Of a DNA stretch of 64,000 nucleotides, positions 23,820-35,910 are shown one piece after another. The stretch's first letter is position 1. The number at the start of each line of letters is the position of its first letter. The position numbers and the translations under genes were made by a program. The notes beneath the pieces are model-generated. The model worked only from the letters and a program-made list of their open reading frames with translations. It was not told where the DNA came from and did not search any database. This DNA is from Straminergon stramineum (lineage: Eukaryota > Streptophyta > Bryopsida > Hypnales > Calliergonaceae), in the NCBI GenBank assembly GCA_963920665.1, contig OY987266.1:6639001-6703000 (forward strand), given 5' to 3'.

Positions 23820-24540
23820 CTTTAACCCTAAAAATGTTGATGAGGTTGTTGAACGTCCTTAGATGACAACACCTAAGATTGTAGGATGGAAACAAACGTT
23901 TTTTTCCTCCCATTTTCTTGTGAAGTTTCTTGAGTACATTTTAAGTGAAAAATATTGCAAATTTCCTCATTATGGCATTATAGACTTTTCTATAGAAGAA
24001 GATGCTTAATCCATAGATCATCCTTGTAGAATATTTTGGTCATTTCTTGCTCTTTACTCTTGATGTGGATTTTAGACATGAAAATTATATTTTTTGAATT
24101 TTATTCCATCTAATGAAACAAAGCTTATCAAATGTAGTTCCTACTCCAATTGGATATTTTGAATGATTTGTAAATTTCAATATTTCATAGCAATATGAAC
24201 TTTGGGTCTATAACCATGGTTTGTTGAATTTTTTAATTTCAAAGTGACATGGTAACTTTGGTTCATACCATGATGTTATTTACTATAAATATACATCTAT
24301 GGTGAAATTTTCAGATTTTTCAAGTACATTTTGTATTCGACATGAATTTTCTTCATTTTTTTATATTGAAAAAGTCACTATACTTCAAATTATCTCCAAA
24401 AATATTTGAAAATTTTACATCTTATAGTAGACCTATGATTTTCATCTCTGAAAAAAATAGTTGTAATTAAAAAATTTCATTCCTATCTAGTTGCAAATTG
24501 GTAGCAAACAATGTGATGGATTGTAAGGCTTGAAATCAAG
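23820..24540 (+). repeat. Dispersed repeat J, copy 1
   Basis: Collinear with 51130-52240 once the insertion there is removed: GTTGTAGGATGGA, AGTTTCTTGAGTACATTTTA, TTACTCTTGATGTGGATTTT. The inverse of this repeat appears at about 48120-48760. Non-coding. Confidence 0.6.
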
Positions 24541-24541
24541 G

Positions 24542-25403
24542 TTAACCCCTGAAGGACCAAGGTGTGTTTTTTAGCAACATAACTTTTTTGGGCAGGTACG
24601 TGTGACTAGAGATTTCCATATTGTTGGCCCAAATTTTAATAGAAGGTGTGGATGAGGAATATCTTTCATATGCACTAAATTTCAGGACATTTGGAAATAT
24701 GAGTCAAAAGTTATGGCCTAATATGTAGTTTGTTTCTCAACTTGGGCAGTCTAGGCACATCTGAAAAAATCATTTTTTTCAAAAATAAAAATTTGAAATT
24801 GGTTTTCTAGATTTATATATACATAGAAAGCTTTTAATCATTCCATTTTGATCAATGAGTCAAAAGTTATGAGATGTTTTAGTTTGCGGGCAAGTATGGA
24901 TTCTCTACTCTAGATTTTTTATTAGAACATTACAACCATTGGGATTGGGATTTTTCAATTCCATTATTAAATTGTTAACAACTTAGTATTTTGAATCATT
25001 CTCTACATCTTTCTACTTACTATTTTTTTCCTAGTATATGTTGCGCAATTCCAAATGATTTGAAAATTTTCAAGCATGTAGCCAACTTGCATTGAAGAAT
25101 GAATCTAAAGAAGCACCACCATTTTGGACATTTTTTCATACAAATGTGACCTTGTGAAATGTAGTTGCCCGTTTTTTCACAAGGCCCCCCAAAAAATTTG
25201 TCACATCAAATGCTAATATCTTACAATCTATAGGATGTAAATTTCTAAAAAAATTTCCACATACTCTCAATATAGTGTACTACAAGATCCTATGGTTACA
25301 TGTGTCCCAAAATGATATTTAAAAAAAATTTGGTACTTCTATTAGAATTGGTTGTTTTTGAGGTTTTTTGGTGATAATATAGTCAAGAAACTTTAGAGGT
25401 TAA
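24542..25403 (-). mobile_element. TTAA-type element family B, complete copy (B4)
   Basis: TTAA occurs at 24542-24545 (TTAACCCCTGAAGGACCAAG) and at 25400-25403 (CTTTAGAGGTTAA). The 862-bp body is the reverse complement of family B. This is the best copy for defining the family length without nested DNA. Confidence 0.8.
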
Positions 25404-25671
25404 TGAGCAAATTGCTCATCCATACCTCTAATGAAATTTTTTGTTTTGATTTGATTGTTATAGTGAGATTTCTGAAGTTGTGCATCCCCCACTCGTGTTC
25501 TTGATACCATCAAAAATCTGTCTTCGGGGAGGAGTGCATGGGCTGGGACTCATGTTAGGAGAGATATTGAATTTCAAAGTTATTATGGATTTGAAAATTA
25601 AATTTTTTTACCCTTCACTTTAATATTTTATTGCCACATGGCACACTACAATAGTTGAAACTGATGATAAG

Positions 25672-26256
25672 GTAGAGTGTTCATAAACCTTCCATTTAAG
25701 GGTTGTTTGGCCTTTTTATGGTTTTCAGATTCCCAAAAATATTTTCACTTATTTTTCACTTGAAAAAAACTTGATGTGGAATCTAACACAAGTGGTTTCA
25801 TATTTTTTGGATCATTTATGAATAACGTATGAATTTCCAAAGAATTCTATGGTAGGCACCTATTCTTGACCATAGGCCTTGCAATCCCCCCCCCTCCCCC
25901 CCCAATCTGAAAAAGGATATGGCTTCACCAAAAACAAGCATTGTGGCATTCAAAAAGTAATCTAGAAGGTTCCTAAATGCAGCCATTATTAAACTTAAAT
26001 GAATCCTAAATTCTTTTGTAAGAAGGCAATTGGGCAATCAATTCTCATTTACAAAAATTAAGTGAACACACCTTGACTTTGAAATGGACCTTCTTTGACT
26101 CTTATTCCATCCATTGGCAAAATATGAATCAATACCTGACAAATCTTAACTACACTCTCATATTGTTGGCAATCCATTTTAGAACCATTGACTGTCCATT
26201 TCAGAGGTACCTACCGGTCTGTTTGAAGAAGATGGTTGCAATAACAGCATACTACT
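25672..26256. mobile_element. MITE family I, copy 2
   Basis: Collinear with 7740-8305: TTTAAGGGTTGTTTGGCC, GGTAGGCACCTATTCTTGAC, GAAGAAGATGGTTGCAATAA. The right end, inverted, reads GTAGTATGCTGTTATTGC. It contains a C-run near 25887-25903. Non-coding. Confidence 0.6.
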
Positions 26257-26704
26257 ATAACTCAAGCTTCCTTAGGACAATGCAGGGAAGAGCCCCCCCT
26301 GTGATGTGATATGCTATGATAAGCTTATGATATGATACAAAGCCCATCTTTCTGAGTGAGTGGGAGTGTCTGTTTGCCTGCTCCAATCGCCATCCCCAAA
26401 GTTTGGCTGATAAGCAGCTCCCAATTTCCAATTGACAAGTCCTTTATATTCTACCTGGCCAGAGCCTACTGTAGTTTCTGGCCACTTTGTAATAACCAAA
26501 CCTGCATTTCCAAAGTCCTCCTCCAAGACGTTTGGTATGTCTGTCCATCCGTCCACACTGAATGGAGGCTCTTGCCAGGACAACTGAAGCTGCTTTCTCA
26601 AGGCCCGTGGCCGTGCAGCACGGATGAGACCGGACTGGATGGAGCATCTTTGCATATATTATTTTACAGTAGTTCTCTTACTCACTCACATCGGGAAAAA
26701 GCCC

Positions 26705-27097
26705 CCCATTGCATGAGTATCTTACTATTGCAATACTGTTGCAATGGGGTAACAGTCCAATACTGAAATAATATTGTCGCAAAATCTGTATAGGTAAGGT
26801 AAGAGCACCCAATGGCATCCCTATACCCAATGGCATCAGATTCTATAGAGTATAATCATTTCATGCTGTAAATGTAAGTAGACAATAGAGAGCTTATTTT
26901 TTTGACCTAAAATTATAAGATGTCTACAATCCAGCTACATTTATGTTCTAGAACTATATTCCTAACGTAGAAAGGGACGCCATTGGATGCTCTTACCTTA
27001 TATTGAAAATCTATTGTTGCAATACTAATTGCAATATTGCAACAATGTTATTTTAATATTAGACTGTTACCCCATTGCAATAGTACTGATGCAATGG
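26705..27097. mobile_element. MITE with long terminal inverted repeats, host of a nested MITE
   Basis: The left arm GCAATGGGGTAACAGTCCAA is mirrored on the right by an inverted GCAATGGGGTAACAGTCTAA. The similarity extends to CAATATTGCAACA-type blocks, giving arms of about 60-80 bp. The middle is occupied by a second inverted-repeat element (about 26793-27001). Confidence 0.65.
26793..27001. mobile_element. Inner MITE with AAGGTAAGAGCA ends
   Basis: The left end AAGGTAAGAGCACCCAATGG and the right end, inverted (AAGGTAAGAGCATCCAATGG), differ at a single base over 20 bp. About 205 bp, non-coding, lying between the two arms of the outer MITE. Exact target duplication not resolved. Confidence 0.75.
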
Positions 27098-27905
27098 TGG
27101 GGTGGGGGTAGTTTCTTGATGAGTAACTCTTCATAATTCTTCCCCATGCTCCATCTGTCTGTCTGCCCATCCTTCCGTCTGCTTACTTGTGTCCAGCTGT
27201 GCGCTCGCAGAGTGCGACAATTGGGGGTGGCTGAGCTTCGTGAGTGTTGGGGTGATTGCCCTCGTCCTACCTACACATAGGAAGGGAAGGAAAGGCAAGG
27301 GAAGGAAAGGAGATGGATCATTCCGTTCCAGGCATGAATGTACAGTACAGTACTGTAAGTATTATGAGTTGAGGTGCTGTACGTGGAGTTGATTGGCTTG
27401 CGCGTGGGGTTGGAGCCAGTCAGCCAGCCAGCCACAGCCACAGCCACAGCCACAGCCCCAATTGGAAGGCCTTATCAAAATGGCCTCCACCCGCTGCTCA
27501 GTCCCTCCTCACCTTTTTTCCTCACCTTTCCTCACCTGCCTCAGTCCCTCAGGCACTTTAGAGAAGAATTGATGCAGGCGGGACAGTCATGCAGTAGTCC
27601 AGTACAGTCTATCATTTGACTGGGTAGCACCCCTCTTGCCAAGTGGCCAGGCAAAGGGGAAGGGAAGGGGCCAATGGGAGGAGGGCATTGCACGGGTGAA
27701 AAAATGATCATAACGTACACACTTTGGAACCTGCCTGAGGAAGAAAGAAAGAAAGAAATGGTTCCTGACCACCAGTCAGTCATCTCCAACTCCAACTCCA
27801 ACTTGTCCTGGGGTTCTGTCATCCAATGGAGGGCGTCATTTATTGGTAAGGGATTCATAACATTAGGGAACCCGTGAAGGACGTGGAGGACAAAATTAAA
27901 GTGTC

Positions 27906-29276
27906 CCCATGGATGGATGACTTCATTGTTCACTATAGAAACAAAGAAGAGCCAGGCACCTATTGGTCCAATAATCGGAGCAGTTTTTTGTGAATACCTT
28001 AGTCAAGAGGATGTAATCATAGGATCCTATAGTTTGACCTCCAATGGATATTTTTGGGGTTTTTTTAAAGTAGATGATGTCACTTGGTTCCAAAAGTCAT
28101 GAATTTTGTCCTTTAAGGGTTAAAACCATTATTGCACCTCCTACATGATGGAAAAGCTGAAAATGGTCATGTATTCTACATGTATAATGCCTTATTTGAA
28201 CATGATTAGGTTTAGATATTAAAATGACTTCTAGATGTAAAAGGTTAGTGTGTGTTAAATATTCAATTCAGCACTATCTGTCTTGCCATATTTTAGTACA
28301 AACTTCATATTCTAAGAGTAAAATGCATGACTGTACACACAGTCCCCATAAGACCAATTTGACTTCCATTGGAGGTCATATGTAATCATAGGATCCTATA
28401 GTTCGATGGTTTGAAAAGATGTGGAAAAAATTTTAAAAATTTCCACCATGTAGATTGCAAGATATTAGAGTTTGAATTGACAAATCTCTTTCAAAGGGGT
28501 CTTGTGAAAAAACGGGCAACTGCACTTCACAAGGTCATGTTTTTATGAAAAAATGTCCAAAATGGTAGTGCTTCTTTGGTCACTTGGATTTGTACAACAT
28601 TTAGGGGAAAAAATAGTAAGTAGAAAGAAGTAGAAAATAACTCAAAATATAAAATTGTTAAGAATTTTGTTATGGAATTGAAAAATGCCAATTCCAATGG
28701 TTGTAATATTGTAATAAACAATCTACCCCCATTGTAATTTCTTTTTTTAATATTGAAAATTGATTTAAATAATGGACTTCAAAGTTTATCTCAAAGTAGA
28801 GATTCCATAACTACCCACAAACTAAAACTCCTCATAACTTTCATCTCATTAATCAAACTAGAATGATTCAAAACTTGCCAAGTATATATAAATCAAGAAA
28901 ACTATTTTCGATTTTTTTAAAGTAATATTTAAGAATTTTTTGAGCTGCCATAAGGCCCTTTGAGCAATGAAAATTATATGTCATGCAATAACTTTTTAAC
29001 CATGCAGTCAAAAGTTATGAAAGTTGTTGCACCTAAAAGCTACTTCTTGGGCACATGTTGTGTTAAAATTTCAAAGAAAAAAATAAGAAATTTATTTGTA
29101 GTGAATTGCCCCAAATTGCTATGTTGCCAAAAAATGCAATTTGGGCATTTAGGAGTTAAAGATTAGTCCTTGAAAAATGAAGCCCCCTTGACCGAGGTAG
29201 TCATCAAAATGCTCCTATTATTGAACCCATAGGTGCCTTCTTTGTTTTTATAGTGAACAATGAAGTCATCCATTGA
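27906..29276. repeat. Widely spaced inverted repeat flanking a family B copy
   Basis: About 85 bp at 27906-27990 (GATGACTTCATTGTTCACTA) recurs inverted at about 29195-29276. The 1.2 kb between holds a TTAA terminus at 28120-28123 and the family B copy ending at 29159. The arms may be ends of an older element into which the TTAA elements inserted. Confidence 0.5.
28360..29159 (+). mobile_element. TTAA-type element family B, copy 5
   Basis: Matches the right two thirds of family B and ends TTTGGGCATTTAGGAGTTAA, TTAA at 29156-29159. The segment AAAATTGTTAAGAATTTTGT near 28650 shows the uninterrupted site into which element C1 inserted in copy B3. The left end is not clear. Confidence 0.65.
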
Positions 29277-29279
29277 CCA

Positions 29280-30590
29280 CTTTTCGGACATCGCATCCTG
29301 AGCGTCCAACACATCATGGGGGGGAGGGCTATTTCCTCCTCTTGAAAGAGGTAACCCCAATATTGCAACATCCCAACCATCCAAATATTCATTATATTGA
29401 GACTTTTTGTAGATTTTGAGATAGAACGCTAGTTATTGGAAAATTCATTTAAAAAAATTGTAATTGAAACCAAAAATAAATAATGCTCAAGTATTGATCC
29501 TATAATGAAATTCTAAAAGTTAGTGTTGTTATCTATTTATAAAAAAAATACTAGTAAAGAGATAAAGTAGTTTATCTTTGAATTGAGGATAAAAATGAGA
29601 CTGCAAAAAATCTCAATATAATGAATATGGCCTTGAATCACTATTCTACAATTTCCCAACGGCTCTTTGCATATGAAACAAAATTCATTCCCAAAGATCT
29701 AAGGAGAGATCATCCCAATTTCCAAGGGGGAATGGTTTAGGCTGGTTAACAATGTTATGATTTCCCCCAATAGAATTGCACCCCCTACGTACTTTTGAAC
29801 CCAATTGTGACTTCTTACATTCTAATGTAGTGCAAATTGTAACAATTTGCATTGTGCCTTTTTTTAGTATGAAATTGGGGTTGAAAGGGTTGGAATTGAG
29901 TTAAAAAGTCATGGTTTTATAACTTCAAGGAATACCACCATGAGGTTTAGACACATGGAAAAGGTTAATTCATCATTCCATAATTTGAAGGAATACTTTG
30001 AGACTTTAGGGATTAGAGTTACAAGACATGCTCCTCATTTTGCTTGGTTATTTATGAAACTAATTGGTAACTTGAATAATTTTTGTAGCATCACATCAAA
30101 AGGAAATTCTATGCGTTACCTCATGATATGTAAAGAAGGTTACTAATTGGACTCATAGTCACCACAATTGTACAATATGCACAACCTTTTCTACCAATAA
30201 AAAACAAATTTATCTTATTTTCAGCTCCCAAAATATATATACAATTCTTTTTAAATTCCATTATATAGAAAAATTGTACCATTTCCCTTTGTTCAATATT
30301 TCCTAAATAATACCTTTAACTATTAGAAAAATTTCTAGAATATAGTATAGACACCCACACTTTTTGAGTTACTAAAAAAACTTAACCCTTTAAGACTTCC
30401 TTCCCATCCAAATCTAACTTAGTATTTAAAAAAATTACACCTTGCAAACCTTGGGATCAAATGTATTTAAGTCCCTTATGGAGAAAAATACTGGCTTTAG
30501 TTGGCTAGTCAAAGCCAATGAAGAGGTTAATGGAGGGTTAACTTATACTAAAAGGATCCATTCAAAATTCTAGTATGTATATTCTATAAG
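29280..30590. other. Unassigned intergenic stretch
   Basis: AT-rich with no element ends recognised. A 68-residue ORF at 29940-30146 (plus) has no domain or splice context. Confidence 0.4.
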
Positions 30591-31850
30591 TTAACCCCAC
30601 CCCCTAAAGTCCCATTGCTCTCTTGGAAGACGAAATGGATTTTGGAGAGGGTTTTATGGTCCCAATTTTTGTCATGTTTTTTTAAGATATGAAAACACAT
30701 TAGCTTTGGAGAAATGTAAATTTTACTCAAATTGGTGCCTAGGAGCAAATTTTTTGCCACAATAAGCCCAAAACATAACTTATCAAACAAATACAAAATA
30801 ATATATGAAAAGTCAAAATGAAATTTCCAAAATTTTGTTTCACATAGAAAATATTTTGTCTATGTGAAAAGATTTGATTCATTCTATTTGGCTAGTGACA
30901 AGAAAGTTGTGGACAATCTTTTTTAAGGGGCAATCTAAGCATTGATTTGAAAAAATAACTTACATGATTCATTTTTTAGTACAATTTTTACAATTTTTAA
31001 AAAGTAGTTTTTTAGAGTTTAGTTCGCTTGATAGAAGAATCCTACTATTTGGATTATAATTGTGTTTTAATTCCATGTAAGACCTATTAATAATTTAAGT
31101 TTTCCTTCAATCTCATAACTACTTCTATTTAACAATTTCTTAGAAAATTTAAATAAAATATTTTCTCAAAAAAAATTCCTAGACTTTCAATAAAAAATTT
31201 TAACATAAAAAATTAGAAATTCAATATTGATAGTACAAATCTTTAAGCCAATAAGAAGGCTTGTCTGACCTCAATTTTTGACATGATTTTTATGAATTGA
31301 AAAAAAATCGGAAATCACATTAGCTTTCTAGGAATATAGTTCTTATTTCAACTGGTGCTTGATAGCAAAAGTTATACCACCTGAAGTTTAAAAAGTAATT
31401 TGCTAGGCAATACAAAAAAAATCTCAAATTTTTTATTGATTTTTTAATTTCTCAAAGATTATGTTTCTATCACATATAAAGTTTTGATTCACTCCATTTG
31501 GATTAGTGATGTGAAGCTTATGAAACTTAGTTTTTGTTTTATGAGCAATCACTTTATCTTCTTGAGAAAATAACTTGTAGGATTCATTTATGAACTCAAT
31601 TTTTACAATTTTTTAAAAAACAAAGTTCATCATAGTTTACTTTGATGAGTAGAGTAATCTCACTATTAGGATTAATGTATTTCAATTCTATCTTGGAACT
31701 CTCTTAACAATTTAGTTTTACCTTCCATCACGTACCTACTCCTACTTAACAATTTTTTTAAAAGGAAGATTAAATGTGTGCTTTTTGAAAATTTTCCCCA
31801 ATTTTCAACTCAATCTTTAACATATAAAATTATAATTTTTATATTTAGGC

Positions 31851-31890
31851 CCTAAGCCCTAAAATCCTAAATCCTAAATCCAAATTCTAA
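31851..31890. repeat. Degenerate telomere-like CCTAAA repeats
   Basis: CCCTAAGCCCTAAAATCCTA and following CCTAAAT units resemble decayed plant telomere repeat (CCCTAAA). Only about 40 bp, within family D compound DNA, so likely chance or microsatellite. Confidence 0.4.
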
Positions 31891-32134
31891 ATTGACAATG
31901 CAAAGTTTTTAAATTAAGAAGATTCAAATCTAATAAATCTAGTCAAGCAAAGTGCGAAAAACTTGTTTCTTCATTTTAAATGCAAATATCTCTGCAATCT
32001 ACAAAGTCAAAGCTTTTGAAATTTCTTCCACGCACTCTTATATTAGTCTAGTACAAGATCCTATGGATAGATGTGAAGAATTTTTTTTACTATTTTGAGT
32101 GTTTTTTTATTTAAAAAAAAAGACTTGAGACTTT

Positions 32135-33574
32135 GGGTAGGTTTGCTATTTTGTGAGTATGTGGACATGAGCTTGTAAGCTTGTGAGGATACATTTTTTT
32201 CAAAATTCCACCTATAAATTTTGGATAAATTTTAGTACATATTGCCATGAACCTACTACAGTGATCCCTTGAACAACCTTGATGAGCTACTTATTGGACT
32301 TTGCTAGATTTGAAGAGAAAAAAAATTGGTGATTAATTAGGATTTGTTTGAAAGCGATTCAGGTTGCTTCATGGAGAATTTGATTTTCATAGTCACTCTC
32401 TTCTTTTTGTTGGGTACTTCTTGGCATTAAGTGGAGCCCCCTAGTTGTGGGAAAAAAAATTTATTAAAAAAAACAAAAAAAACAATTTTTTTCTTGTAGC
32501 TAGGGGAATCTTCTCAATGTTGAGAGGTACCCAACAATGAGAGGGAAGTTGTTATATCTAAATGGAACAACCTCAGTCGATTTCAAACGAATCCAAATTA
32601 GTAACCAATTTTTTTTCTTAAAATCTAGAAAAGCTCAATAAGTAGCACATCAAGGTGACAAGTGCTTGATCCTCCTCTTGGTGCCAAGAGGTTCTAAGCA
32701 ATAAGAGAGGAGTGATTAACTAAAAGCCCATTTGATCAAGGGTAAAAGAATTGGACCCTGGGAGATCCTAAAAGAAGACAATGATCAACTAATCAACAAT
32801 TTGGTGTAACGAAGCTCATTTCTTCCAAAAACAATCCCTATCAACCAAATATTTTCTTCTAAAATCTTAAGAAGTTCAATTACCAGCACATAAAGATAGA
32901 AGTGTAGGTATCCCCCATTGGCTCTAAGAGGATCTACACTACTATAAGATAGTGATCAACAAAAATGAAATTCAGTGCGACTAAGCTCTTTCCACATGTA
33001 AAGAATTCCAATCAACAGTCTCCTCCCATTGACCCTCAAAAAAGATTCATGATGCTACAAGACATGGGTCATCTAAAATAAAATTCATTGTGCCAAAGAT
33101 CCTTAGTTACAAAAATATTTCTAATGAACAATTTTTTTTCTAAAATTTAAACAAGAAAAAATTATTGGTACCCTCCCATCAACCATGAGAGGACCCATGT
33201 TGTTATAGGACAATGACCAACCAATATTCTATACAAACTTATTTCCATATCCATTCATCTTTCACATCAATTGAGTTCATCATTTTCATATTGTATACTT
33301 CTGATATTTTAGAGAACACTGAAAATTATAATTTTCCTCTAAATTTTACATAATATCTATATTCTACATGAAATCCACGGTAATAGGTACAAGATATCCA
33401 CAATATTAGGTTTGCATTAATATGTATTCAAACTTACTAGAAATAATAAATTTAGACCAAAATTTTTTAATAAAATCTATTTTTAGAAATATTATTAAGT
33501 TTTCTAGTGCTTCTTCAAATTTCTAAGCTCAACGCTTATAGGCTCATGCTCACACGCTCACATAGTAGGACCTT
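32135..33574. mobile_element. Mutator-like foldback element, copy 2, with 9-bp target duplication
   Basis: TGAGACTTT at 32126-32134 and 33575-33583 is a 9-bp direct repeat. Removing the insert restores a normal family D right end (GACTTTAGGGGTTAA). The termini share GCTATTTTGTGAG-type sequence with copy 1 at 4368-5547. It holds an inner inverted repeat at about 32406-32530 and several diverged units of roughly 110-120 bp (about 32600-33180, each with AGCTC, CAATCAACA and CTAAAAT landmarks). Confidence 0.75.
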
Positions 33575-33639
33575 TGAGACTTTAGGGGTTAAATTTCTAT
33601 ACAAATATCCCAAGAACAAACAAAAAATTGTGATTCAAA

Positions 33640-34565
33640 GATCTCTCATTTTTTTTGAAACGAAGGAAATAGAATTTCATTCCAAAAGAAGAAGAACAAT
33701 ATCTTCTAGCTATAAGTGTCTTAATAGGGAGAAAATACAACCAATACTCTAGCCAACACTAAAATCTATCACAACCCATGGAAAAAATTGTATGCATGCA
33801 AGGATTATTCGGGGTTATGAGGCCACATTGGACCTACCATTGCAAGCCAAGGGGTTGCCTTGATTTATTGGGCACGCCTTCAAGGAGGTTGAAATACAAA
33901 ATCAACATTGGACTCTACCATCCCCCAACACGTTGACCCTCAACTATATTCACAAAGAATCTAAATATGCACCTATGGTCAAAGAAAGTGCCTCACAACT
34001 TGAGTTGAATTTGTAGCTCAAGGGGCTTTGGCTTCTCACGATAACCCTCTCAACGTTACCATAGTCAATCAACCATTTCCAGATGTGACTAAGCAACTGC
34101 TCCAAGATCCATGGTTGGTTATTGAACACTGTATCATATCTTTGAATCCAAAGTGTCTACAACACGTTGTCCTAACCTCCACCCAAAACCTCTAAATCGA
34201 GTTGAATTTCTATAGAAAGATGATTGAGAAGATCCTTTTGTGAGGGGGTGCCAAGGTCCTTGCGCCTCCCTACCAATCAATGTTGCATTCATGATGTGAA
34301 TTGCCCCCCCTACCATGCTCTTTGTGTAGAGAGACACTCCTAGATCCAATGAATAATTGTTTCTTTAGAGCAACGTAGACACACTAGACAACAAGTGTCA
34401 ATCTCTCCATCCATCTTCCCTCTCCAAAGCTTAGCTACAACCACTCTAGGCTAGATAACCTATAGTAGCCCTCCTTTTCTAATGTGCTTGCAAGGCCACA
34501 CCATTTTTGACTTCAATTGGTAGTCCTCAATTAGCATTCCGCATCCGACTTCCTTGTGACAAGTT
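33640..34565 (-). pseudogene. Decayed LINE (non-LTR retrotransposon) 3' region with zf-RVT-like remnant
   Basis: On the minus strand, broken frames give ETIIHWI*ECLSTQRAW (about 34310-34370) and TLWIQRYDTVFNNQPW followed by HIWKWLIDYGNV (about 34070-34155). These resemble the zinc-binding and C-terminal region of plant L1-type LINE polyproteins (the H..W.CP.AQ.AW and W..RND.VFN landmarks). The T-run at 33649-33657 would be the poly(A) end. Stops are frequent, so it is dead. No target duplication was confirmed. Confidence 0.65.
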
Positions 34566-34570
34566 TGGCA

Positions 34571-34615
34571 CAAAGGTCTCTTTCTCTCTCTCTCATTCTC
34601 TCTCTTTCATTTTGA
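34571..34615. repeat. (TC)n-rich microsatellite
   Basis: Imperfect CT dinucleotide tract immediately beyond the LINE remnant. Confidence 0.85.
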
Positions 34616-34639
34616 TATCTAAACTGCTACTAACTTAGA

Positions 34640-34890
34640 GGCCATGTTTAGAACAATGTTCAAGAAGTTGTTTGAGTTTTCCTGACTATTTTCCTACAAT
34701 TCCTACATTGAATTGGTTTTTCAAGTATGGAGTCCGATCATTTTCTCTATCTCCCATTCAAACTCAATTTTTTTTTCATTTTTTTCCACTGATTTTTAGC
34801 CGATGTTTTTAAATTGCAAACAGATTTTTTCTCCAATTCCACCGGCTAGCTTTGAACTAGCCGCCGGTTCTTCCCGGGCATTGGTTAAGA
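34640..34890 (+). repeat. Dispersed repeat R, copy 1
   Basis: Collinear with 57485-57690: TTTGAGTTTT, TTTTCTCTA, CAATTCCACYGGCTA and GGCGGTTCT-type ends. It includes a small palindrome, CCGGCTAGCTTTGAACTAGC. Type unknown. Confidence 0.5.
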
Positions 34891-35440
34891 AAACTTTCTG
34901 ACTCATAATATTGAAAATGCCATGCCCCAATGCCATGTTCGTGCAGGCAGTCTGGATTCCCGAATTGCAACCCTTCACTGGTGAACCTGACGCCGGAATG
35001 GGGTCTTCAGGGCGAGCGCGGCTCCTTGGTCGGCGCTCTGACAACCCCGGCAGTCCTGCCATTCCATTCCCAATTCCGTCTGCGTCTGGCTGGGACCCCA
35101 CCCCAGCAGCAGCCCTTAAGTTAAGTTAACTTAACTTCAGTTAAGTTAATATAAGGTACCCGACCCATCTGGGCCAGTGATGAGACCTGCCACTCATTCA
35201 CTGCAGTAGGCTACCCCACTCCAGTACCCGCCCGCCGTGAGGACGGGGGACTCATGATTTTCTTATTATTATTTCATTCCGACCCCTGGATGGATGGCTG
35301 TCCTTTTATTTTCTCCTCCCAGCTGCCCAAACCCGTCGGTAAGGTAATGGACTAATGGCAGGGCAACCCCCGCCCGGCACTGATGAGAGACAGCTCCAGC
35401 CCTGAAAAGAAGACAAAAACAAGACCTAACTTAAGTGCCC
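34891..35440. other. Short GC-rich patch with TTAAG palindrome
   Basis: GC-rich sequence on both sides of AAGTTAAGTTAACTTAACTT (35117-35136). Overlapping ORFs on both strands (about 34911-35129 and 34796-35101) point to base composition rather than a gene. No domain recognised. Confidence 0.4.
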
Positions 35441-35689
35441 ACGGACCCTGAACCGCTATCTTCACTCGGTGTACAGACATCTCCAAAATCAAATCTGTAC
35501 TTTATATGTGGGAAAAACTGGTTTAGAGTCAAACTTTGATCTCTTGTAACTTTTGCATAATGTATCCAATGTCCCGTTCTTTGGTGTGTTGGAACCTCTA
35601 TTTCTTTGTCAACCAGAATGAATGAAAAATTTGACATGTATAATAAGAACTAGGTACAAAAACGAAAAAAAATGGCAGGTGGGCACTAT

Positions 35690-35910
35690 CCAAAACGTCA
35701 CTTTTTGATACTATGCCTACAATAACTCATCAAACTTTCATTGATTTTCTTGTTTTCAAGTGAAAGAGGGTTCTAACATACTAAAGAACAGAATTTTTTT
35801 TGCAAAGGTTCTAAAGTTGTTTCATCTACATAGGTACATATTGATTTTGGAGATGTACCAAAAGTGATAATGGCATTTTTTGGGTCAATGGCATACTTTG
35901 GGGGACTCAC
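35690..35910 (+). repeat. Dispersed repeat G, copy 3
   Basis: Matches 15095-15400 and 17555-17830 in order: GATACTATGCC, CAAGTGAAAGAGGGTTC, and GTACATATTGATTTTGGAGA. Limits approximate. Confidence 0.6.

Larger units (their letters stand above)
26290..27905. other. GC-richer island of unknown nature
   Basis: Base composition changes sharply from AT-rich repeats to mixed sequence with many CCCC/GGGG runs. Simple repeats occur at 27417-27462 (CAGCCA units), 27279-27312 (GGAAGG-type) and 27743-27760 (GAAA). ORFs on both strands (for example a 113-residue one at 26314-26655, minus) show no domain I recognise and no matching splice partners. It may be a gene remnant, a transcribed non-coding locus or the body of an unrecognised transposon. 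Confidence 0.4.
30591..33592 (+). mobile_element. TTAA-type family D compound element containing a Mutator-like insertion
   Basis: TTAA starts the element at 30591 (TTAACCCCACCCCCTAAAGT) and ends it at 33589-33592 (GACTTTAGGGGTTAA). Family D blocks occur twice in the left part (about 30600-31200 and 31250-31830), suggesting an internal duplication or two fused copies. The Mutator-like element 32135-33574 splits the right terminus. Confidence 0.65.

Noticed and set aside
26314..26655. 113-codon minus-strand ORF in the GC-rich island
   Set aside because: No recognised domain or splice partner; a 136-codon ORF occurs on the other strand, so composition alone can explain it.
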